Of a DNA stretch of 11,711 bases, positions 7,239 through 11,711 are shown one piece after another. The notes beneath the pieces are model-generated. The model made no database searches and was not told the DNA's origin. It was given only the letters and a program-made list of their open reading frames with translations. Position 1 is the first letter of the stretch; each line of letters opens with the position of its first letter. Location: positions 1-11,711 of the forward strand of contig JALTAS010000105.1 of the NCBI GenBank assembly GCA_027058925.1, read 5' to 3'. The stretch comes from Persephonella sp. (GTDB lineage: Bacteria > Aquificota > Aquificia > Aquificales > Hydrogenothermaceae). Made by a program: the position numbers and the translations under genes.

Positions 7239-7300
7239 GTCAGATGGAAGCTGTAAGGGAGCTTGCAAGGAGAATAAGACAGGTTCAGGGTGCTGAATAA
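7058..7300 (+). CDS. Small helical protein B (second tandem copy)
   Basis: An 80-residue paralogue of the preceding gene, starting at an ATG that overlaps the upstream TGA (ATGA). The first nine residues (MNIKEIKEL) are identical to copy A. C21 is conserved and C33 aligns with C36 of copy A after a 3-residue deletion in the loop before it. The C-terminal half (NTLAKA, TVRELMDQGM, REL, RIR, QGAE) is nearly unchanged. N-terminal codon differences from copy A are synonymous, so the pair has been kept under selection rather than just copied. No RNA- or DNA-binding motif is recognisable. The conserved Cys pair could bind metal or form a redox or dimer contact; this is inference. The gap of 44 nt to the lipoprotein gene contains no convincing terminator, so they are probably cotranscribed. 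Confidence 0.85.
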   Translation: MNIKEIKELSVRFTREQLELCIIQTVQEGKNECEIDGEVMEVVNTLAKAQTVRELMDQGMSQMEAVRELARRIRQVQGAE

Positions 7301-7344
7301 AAACTTTTTGGATATATCTCCTAAGATTTGACGGAGGTTGAAGA

Positions 7345-7761
7345 ATGAAAAAATTAATAATAGGAATGGTAGGGGTAGGTTTGTTGCTTTCTGGCTGTAC
7401 AAAACAGGCTTATGAAGGTGCTGTTGTTGGAGGAGCTGCAGGATCTGCTGTTGGAGCGATTCTTGACGAGGAAAACCCATGGAGAGGGGCTTTTATTGGG
7501 GGTGTTATAGGTGCCGTTGTTACAGGAACTATTGTTGAGATATCATCAAGGGCAGCTGAGGAATGTGTGGAGTACGACAGACCTATCGTTTACAGATGTC
7601 AAAGATGTAGGGAAAACATAATAATTAGAGCCGTTCCAGGAAGATGGGTTGGAAGATGCAGAATTGTAAAAATAAAGTATTTTAAAGGAAACAGACTTAT
7701 AAAAGTCAGAGAAAGAAAGGTCTGTGTAAGAAAGGCTCCTCACCATAGAAGAGGCTGGTAA
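7345..7761 (+). CDS. Glycine-zipper lipoprotein with cysteine-rich basic C terminus
   Basis: A 138-residue exported lipoprotein. The N terminus has MKK, a hydrophobic core and the lipobox LLSGC, so lipidation would occur at C18. Residues 25-64 form two glycine-zipper hairpin-like segments (GAVVGGAAGSAVGA and GAFIGGVIGAVVTG) separated by the polar turn DEENPWR, as in 2TM glycine-zipper outer-membrane proteins of the SlyB/YMGG type. The remaining 75 residues are rich in Arg/Lys and contain C74, C85, C88 (a CxxC), C105 and C127, which could form disulfides or hold a metal in the periplasm. GGAGG 7 nt before the ATG supports the start. It is the last gene of the smpB transcript and converges on the RAM-domain gene 12 nt away. 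The exact role is unknown. Confidence 0.85.
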   Translation: MKKLIIGMVGVGLLLSGCTKQAYEGAVVGGAAGSAVGAILDEENPWRGAFIGGVIGAVVTGTIVEISSRAAEECVEYDRPIVYRCQRCRENIIIRAVPGRWVGRCRIVKIKYFKGNRLIKVRERKVCVRKAPHHRRGW

Positions 7762-7773
7762 ACAGGTATAAAT

Positions 7774-8076
7774 CTAAATCTTAACAACCATACAGGTTGT
7801 TGCCTTTTTTACACCCTTTATTCCGTGGATATCTCTTATAACAACCTTTCCTATCTCGTTCTGATCTTCCCCTTCAAGAAAAACTATTATGTCGTATATT
7901 CCTGTAACAACATCAGCAGACTTTACATTTTCTATCTTTGCAAGCTCTTCCATTATGTAAGGGATATCTGGAGGGTTTGCCTCAATAAGAACATATGCTG
8001 TTGATTTGTCTTTAGTTTCTATCTCTTTCAAAAGCTGGGAAAAAGGAATGGGAGACTCATTAAGCTGTTCTTCCAT
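7774..8076 (-). CDS. Stand-alone Lrp/AsnC ligand-binding (RAM) domain protein
   Basis: A 100-residue protein whose residues 26-100 match the effector-binding RAM domain of Lrp/AsnC regulators. Features are the strand AYVLIEA (27-33), helix IPYIMEELAKI (38-48), VVTGIYDIIVFLEGED (56-71) and the C-terminal strand KATTCMVVKI. There is no helix-turn-helix. The first 25 residues are a polar extension unlike the DNA-binding domain. Single RAM proteins in bacteria and archaea bind amino acids and form octameric rings, and some modulate full-length Lrp partners; ligand and partner here are unknown. The start is supported by GAGGT 6 nt upstream, which follows directly on the stop of the preceding gene. 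It is the last gene after hslU, 11 nt from the coiled-coil gene, so cotranscription is likely. Confidence 0.85.
   Translation of the reverse strand: MEEQLNESPIPFSQLLKEIETKDKSTAYVLIEANPPDIPYIMEELAKIENVKSADVVTGIYDIIVFLEGEDQNEIGKVVIRDIHGIKGVKKATTCMVVKI
7783..7810 (+). terminator. Rho-independent terminator of the smpB operon
   Basis: AACAACC (7783-7789) and GGTTGTT (7795-7801) form a perfect 7-bp stem around a 5-nt loop. GCC and six T (7805-7810) follow. It lies 22 nt after the lipoprotein stop codon, inside the last codons of the opposing RAM-domain gene, so that coding sequence doubles as a terminator for the facing operon. Confidence 0.55.
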
Positions 8077-8087
8077 ATTACTACCTC

Positions 8088-8351
8088 TTACTTAAGATTT
8101 TTCTTTGCTCCTTCTATCGCACCAACTATTGTACCTTCAAGAACTGCAAATGTTTTTTTGATAATCTCCTCAGTCTCATCAAGTATTTTAACCACGGTCT
8201 CTTTTTTCATCATTTCTGTTGGGGTTTTGGGAACTGTTTTAAGTTTTAACCTTTCAATATCCTGCTTCAGCCTTTCCAGATCCTGTTTTATAACCTCAAT
8301 ATTAACCTCTTCTTCCATCTTTTTCTTTTCCTCTTTTTTCTTTTCAGCCAT
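8088..8351 (-). CDS. Small coiled-coil protein, hypothetical
   Basis: An 87-residue protein with no family that I recognise. The first 14 residues are almost all Lys/Glu. Residues 16-37 (IEVIKQDLERLKQDIERLK) show a clean heptad pattern of Ile/Leu typical of a short coiled coil. After a Pro/Thr linker (KTVPKTPTE) comes a second amphipathic helix (50-75) that ends in the small, less polar segment GTIVGAIEGAKK. There is no signal peptide and no cysteine. AAGGAGGG placed 6 nt before the ATG is a very strong ribosome binding site. The gene begins 16 nt after the hslU stop, so it is probably cotranscribed with hslU. It could be an oligomerising adaptor or a membrane- or surface-associated helper, but nothing identifies a partner. 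Confidence 0.8.
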   Translation of the reverse strand: MAEKKKEEKKKMEEEVNIEVIKQDLERLKQDIERLKLKTVPKTPTEMMKKETVVKILDETEEIIKKTFAVLEGTIVGAIEGAKKNLK

Positions 8352-8367
8352 ATCAATCCCTCCTTTT

Positions 8368-9711
8368 TTATAAAATGTACCTTGTTAAATCTTCGCTCTG
8401 TATAACATTTTCAAGTTTCTGTCTAACAACTTTCTGATCAATTATTATATACTGTCCTTTAAGTTCAGGCGCTTCAAATGAGTAATCTTCCATAATTTTT
8501 TCAAGTATTGTGTGAAGTCTCCTTGCTCCAATATTTTCTGTCTTTTCATTAACCTCTTCTGCTATCTCTGCTATCGTTTCTATGGCATCATCTGTAAACT
8601 CAAGATGAACACCCTCAGTTTCAAGAAGCGCTTTGTACTGTTTTATAAGGGCATTCTTAGGCTGAGTCAGTATCTTTACAAAATCATCTTTTGTCAGCGG
8701 CTGGAGCTCAACTCTTATTGGAAATCTACCCTGAAGTTCAGGAATAAGATCAGAAGGCTTTGAAAGATGAAAAGCACCTGCAGCAATAAAAAGGATGTGA
8801 TCTGTTTTAATAGGACCATACTTTGTTGATACTGTTGTTCCCTCAACTATAGGAAGAAGATCCCTCTGAACACCTTCCCTTGAAACATCAGGGGAAGATC
8901 CGGTTGATTTTCCTGCAACTTTATCTATTTCGTCTATAAAAACTATACCAAAGTTTTCAGCCCTATAAACAGCCTCAGAAGCAACCTCGTCCATATCTAT
9001 AAGTTTTTCAGCTTCCTGCTGCTGGATAATTCTGAGAGCCTCTTTTACGGTTACCTTCCGTTTTTTTCTTTTTGTTGGAGAAAGGCTTGAAAAAAGATCC
9101 CTCAGCTGGTTTTCTATATCCTCCATCCCGGGAGCTATTACTCCTCCTATTACAGAAACAGGCTTTTCCTCCACATCAATCTCAACAACCTTTTCATCAA
9201 GCTGTCCATCTTTCAGCATCTGCCTAAACTTTTCTCTTGCAGGTGATTCTTCTTCGTAAGATTCAAGTGTTCCGTAAGCTCTCACCTTTCTTGGAACAAG
9301 GTAGTCTAAAACCTTTTCCTCTGCTAACTGTTTTGCCCTTTCCTGTACTTCCTCCATCTTTTCAGCTTTTACCATTTTAAAAGATGCTTCCGCCAGTTCC
9401 CTGATTATAGATTCCACATCCCTGCCTACATACCCAACCTCTGTGAATTTTGTTGCTTCAACCTTTATAAAAGGTGCTCCAACAAGGTTTGCAAGTCTTC
9501 TTGCTATCTCTGTTTTACCTACACCTGTAGGCCCTATCATAAGTATGTTTTTAGGAATAACCTCATCTCTAAGATCCTCCGAGAGCTGCTGCCTTCTCCA
9601 TCTGTTTCTCAAAGCTATAGCAACAGCTTTTTTTGCTTCTTTTTGCCCAACTATATATTTATCAAGCTCCTGAACTATCTGTTTTGGTGTAAGATCTTCC
9701 CTGTATCTCAA
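8368..9711 (-). CDS. hslU: HslU, ATPase subunit of the HslUV protease
   Basis: A 447-residue AAA+ unfoldase that feeds substrates to the HslV peptidase ring. Landmarks are [16 protein letters not shown] (8-23), Walker A GPTGVGKT (60-67), the pore motif GYVG (93-96), an intermediate I domain (about 110-240), Walker B IVFIDEID (256-263), the Arg-finger segment LQGRFPIR (326-333), sensor-2 GARRLH (395-400) and the C-terminal DLTRYIL. This last element is the conserved tail that docks into HslV in the family, so a working HslV is expected elsewhere. The start is TTG, with a perfect AGGAGG 5 nt upstream and no alternative Met before residue 58. It follows acs by 46 nt and precedes two small genes. 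No hslV is adjacent, unlike the common hslVU arrangement. Confidence 0.97.
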   Translation of the reverse strand: MRYREDLTPKQIVQELDKYIVGQKEAKKAVAIALRNRWRRQQLSEDLRDEVIPKNILMIGPTGVGKTEIARRLANLVGAPFIKVEATKFTEVGYVGRDVESIIRELAEASFKMVKAEKMEEVQERAKQLAEEKVLDYLVPRKVRAYGTLESYEEESPAREKFRQMLKDGQLDEKVVEIDVEEKPVSVIGGVIAPGMEDIENQLRDLFSSLSPTKRKKRKVTVKEALRIIQQQEAEKLIDMDEVASEAVYRAENFGIVFIDEIDKVAGKSTGSSPDVSREGVQRDLLPIVEGTTVSTKYGPIKTDHILFIAAGAFHLSKPSDLIPELQGRFPIRVELQPLTKDDFVKILTQPKNALIKQYKALLETEGVHLEFTDDAIETIAEIAEEVNEKTENIGARRLHTILEKIMEDYSFEAPELKGQYIIIDQKVVRQKLENVIQSEDLTRYIL

Positions 9712-9716
9712 TATTT

Positions 9717-9722
9717 CCTCCT
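9717..9722 (-). promoter_or_regulatory. Ribosome binding site that sets the TTG start of hslU
   Basis: AGGAGG on the minus strand lies 5 nt before TTG at 9711-9709, the only start-type codon at that position. The protein then begins [10 protein letters not shown], as expected for the HslU N terminus. Confidence 0.75.
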
Positions 9723-9738
9723 AAGATTTTTTACTCTT

Positions 9739-9768
9739 CTTATATATGCATAAAGTTTTAATCTTCAA
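9739..9768 (-). promoter_or_regulatory. Candidate promoter of the hslU operon
   Basis: On the minus strand TTGAAG (9768-9763), an 18-nt spacer and TATAAG (9744-9739) match the sigma-70 consensus at 4/6 and 5/6 positions. The -35 lies in the last codons of acs. Transcription would start near 9731, about 20 nt before the hslU start codon. It suggests that hslU can be expressed independently of acs, though readthrough from acs remains possible. Confidence 0.4.
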
Positions 9769-11662
9769 GTGTTGAAAGATCTCCAACCTCAAGACCCAAC
9801 TCTTTTGCCCTCAGAACCCTTCTCATAATCTTTCCTGATCTTGTTTTTGGCAGTTTTTCAACAAACTCAATCTCTTCTGGTATAGCTATAGGACCGAGTA
9901 TCTCTCTTACTGTGTTTTGTATCTCTTTTTTTAGCTCTTCAGATGGCTGTACGCCAACCTTAAGAACAACAAATGCCTTTATCCTCTCACCTTTAACAGG
10001 ATCAGGTTTTCCAATAACAGCTGCTTCTGCCACTTTTGGATGTTCAACTATTGCACTTTCAACTTCCATAGTTCCTATCCTGTGTCCTGCAACATTAAGA
10101 ACATCATCAGCCCTTCCAACAATCATTATGTAACCTTCCTCATCAATAGATGCAAGATCTTCAGCATTGTAGTAATGGTTGATATCATTCCAGTACTTTT
10201 TGTACCTTTCAGGATTTCCCCAGCATGTTCTGAGCATAGAAGGCCATGGATTTTTTATAACAAGAAAACCAACTGTGTTTGGAGGAAGTTCATTTCCATT
10301 TTTGTCAACAACAGCAACCTCAATTGTGAAAAATGGCTTTCCAGCCTTTCCAGGCTTCATAGGATATGAAGGAACTGTAGATATCATCTGTGATCCTGTC
10401 TCTGTTTGCCACCATGTATCAACGATAACACATTTTTTCCTTCCTATATGTTCGTAATACCAGTGCCATGCTTCTGGATTTATCGGTTCTCCAACAGAAC
10501 CGAGTATTCTAAGGGAAGAAAGGTCGTATTTTGCAGGAATCTGATCACCGTATCTCATAAGCATTCTAATAGCTGTTGGCGCCGTGTAAAAAACATTTAC
10601 CTTGTACTTTTCAACATATTCCCACCATATACCTGGATGTGGATGATCTGGAGCTCCCTCCATAATAACAGATGTAACACCATTCATAAGTGGTGAATAA
10701 ACAATATAGCTGTGACCTGTTATCCATCCTATATCTGCTGTACACCAGTAAACCTCATCACCGTGAAAATCAAAGTATATTTTTGCAGTGTAATAGGTGT
10801 TTACCATGTATCCACCAACGACATGGAGAACACCTTTAGGTTTTCCTGTTGTTCCGGACGTGTAAAGAATAAAAAGTGGATCTTCAGAATCCATTATCTC
10901 TGGTTCGCAATCACCTTTATTCTCTTCTATCAGTTTTTCAAAATCTACATATCTTTCACCCTTTTTCTCAGCTACACCTTCCTTATCCCTGTCCCATACT
11001 ATTATATGTTTCACATAATCAAGCCCTTCTACAGCTTTTTCTGCTGTTGGTAAAAGGGGTATCTTTTTCCCCCTTCTTTTTGTGTATGTTGCGGTTATGA
11101 CAGCCGAAGCAGTTGCATCATTAATCCTCATATGGAGAGCACCTTCACTGAAACCGGCAAAAACAACAGAATGGATAACGCCAATTCTTGCACAACCAAG
11201 CATTGCGATAATAGCTTCAATAGAGTTAGGCATATAGATTGAAACCCTGTCTCCCTTTTTGAGACCTAAAGATTTCAAACCATTTGCAAATGCATTTACT
11301 TTATCAAGAAGCTCCCTGTAAGTTATTCTCTCTTCATTTCCCTCTTCATCAACATATATATAGGCTGTTTTATCACCGTTTCCTGCTTTTATATGCCTGT
11401 CAAGGGCGTTATAAGTTATATTTGTTTTTCCATTTACGAACCATTTTGCATGGGGAAAATCCCACTCAAGAACCTTATCCCATTTTTCAAACCAGTGAAG
11501 TTCCTGTGCAACCTTATCCCAGAAACCCTCTTTATCCTTTATTGATTCCTGATATAAACTGTCGTAATCCTTTATCCATGCCCTTTTTATAATATCTTCA
11601 GGGGGATAAATCTTTTCTTCAACTTTCAAAAGAAGTTCTGATTTTTCATTTTTTTTGTCCAT
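9758..11662 (-). CDS. acs: Acetyl-CoA synthetase (AMP-forming)
   Basis: A 634-residue adenylate-forming enzyme that converts acetate, ATP and CoA to acetyl-CoA, AMP and PPi in the cytoplasm. It has the Acs-type N-terminal segment (FWDKVAQELHWFEKWDKVL, 47-65) and P-loop LYTSGTTGKPKG (266-277). DTWWQTETG (415-423) contains the tryptophan that limits the acyl pocket to acetate, and GRADDVLNVAGHRIGTMEVESA (516-537) is the hinge and CoA-domain region. PKTRSGK (605-611) holds K611, the catalytic lysine that is regulated by reversible acetylation in characterised Acs enzymes. The usual YxTGD block reads YYNAED (497-502), keeping the ribose-contacting Asp. AAGGAGG about 8 nt before the ATG supports the start. 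The promoter lies at or beyond the window edge. hslU follows 46 nt downstream on the same strand. Confidence 0.96.
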   Translation of the reverse strand: MDKKNEKSELLLKVEEKIYPPEDIIKRAWIKDYDSLYQESIKDKEGFWDKVAQELHWFEKWDKVLEWDFPHAKWFVNGKTNITYNALDRHIKAGNGDKTAYIYVDEEGNEERITYRELLDKVNAFANGLKSLGLKKGDRVSIYMPNSIEAIIAMLGCARIGVIHSVVFAGFSEGALHMRINDATASAVITATYTKRRGKKIPLLPTAEKAVEGLDYVKHIIVWDRDKEGVAEKKGERYVDFEKLIEENKGDCEPEIMDSEDPLFILYTSGTTGKPKGVLHVVGGYMVNTYYTAKIYFDFHGDEVYWCTADIGWITGHSYIVYSPLMNGVTSVIMEGAPDHPHPGIWWEYVEKYKVNVFYTAPTAIRMLMRYGDQIPAKYDLSSLRILGSVGEPINPEAWHWYYEHIGRKKCVIVDTWWQTETGSQMISTVPSYPMKPGKAGKPFFTIEVAVVDKNGNELPPNTVGFLVIKNPWPSMLRTCWGNPERYKKYWNDINHYYNAEDLASIDEEGYIMIVGRADDVLNVAGHRIGTMEVESAIVEHPKVAEAAVIGKPDPVKGERIKAFVVLKVGVQPSEELKKEIQNTVREILGPIAIPEEIEFVEKLPKTRSGKIMRRVLRAKELGLEVGDLSTLED

Positions 11663-11711
11663 TTTTGTGCCCTCCTTGTTAAGCTTTCTAAGAAATAAAA
11701 TTAAATACTTT

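Noticed and set aside
7297..7309. AAAAACTTTTT-type symmetry after small protein B as a terminator
   Set aside because: There is no GC-containing stem, just an A-run followed by a T-run. The downstream lipoprotein gene probably belongs to the same transcript.
7043..7480. 145-codon minus-strand frame across the small-protein pair and lipoprotein start
   Set aside because: Its Gln/Leu-rich translation is the complement of the gly/ala-rich and charged plus-strand genes, which have overlapping start/stops and ribosome binding sites.
7728..7756. Minus-strand hairpin (CTCTTC/GAGGAG) after the RAM gene as terminator of the hslU operon
   Set aside because: It contains a G-U pair, lies in lipoprotein codons and is followed only by CCTTTCTTA, not a real T-run.
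10040..11592. Several open frames on the plus strand opposite acs
   Set aside because: They are antisense to a full-length, motif-complete acetyl-CoA synthetase, have low-complexity Phe/Ser/Cys-rich translations and no ribosome binding sites.
11685..11695. TTTCTAAGAAA palindrome upstream of acs as an operator
   Set aside because: A 5-1-5 palindrome is short for AT-rich DNA and matches no operator I know. The promoter region is cut by the window edge.
1..11711. Search for tRNA, rRNA, CRISPR arrays, insertion sequences, phage or defence islands
   Set aside because: The window is almost fully occupied by conserved housekeeping and small operon genes. No repeat-spacer arrays, transposase motifs or clover-leaf structures were noticed.

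Overview
The window is a gene-dense, AT-rich bacterial chromosome segment with no mobile element, CRISPR array or stable RNA gene that I can see, and no gene-free stretch longer than about 70 bases. Lys/Glu/Ile-rich proteins, Arg codons mostly AGA/AGG, strong AAGGAGG-type ribosome binding sites and thermophile-like sequence suggest a member of the Aquificota. Within that phylum a Hydrogenothermaceae/Persephonella-like organism seems most likely. This assignment is inference from the look of the proteins, not a database match.

Layout. (1) 8-919 (+): radical SAM protein of the YhcC/TIGR01212 family. Its stop codon overlaps that of the convergent gene. (2) 916-6285 (-): a two-gene operon. A secreted three-domain protein (M1-type metallopeptidase, then ChaN/Tiki-like domain, then PDZ) comes first, followed by an MrfA/YprA-type DNA helicase with a C-terminal cysteine cluster. 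(3) 6286-6351: a compact divergent promoter region with back-to-back -10 elements and a 15-bp palindrome that matches the PerR box at all but one position. (4) 6352-7761 (+): smpB, two tandem-duplicated small helical proteins joined to it and to each other by 4-nt start/stop overlaps, then a glycine-zipper lipoprotein. A rho-independent terminator follows, inside the 3' end of the convergent gene. (5) 7774-11662 (-): acs (acetyl-CoA synthetase), then hslU (TTG start, probably its own promoter), a small coiled-coil protein and a stand-alone Lrp/AsnC ligand-binding (RAM) domain protein.

How the genes fit together. Several have protein or nucleic-acid quality-control roles: SmpB (trans-translation), HslU (unfoldase of the HslUV protease), the M1-ChaN-PDZ protein outside the cytoplasm, and MrfA (DNA repair helicase). 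No hslV lies beside hslU, and no mrfB-type exonuclease lies beside mrfA. The most unusual items are the M1-ChaN-PDZ fusion, the PerR/Fur-like operator in front of it, and the uncharacterised small-protein pair translationally coupled to smpB.
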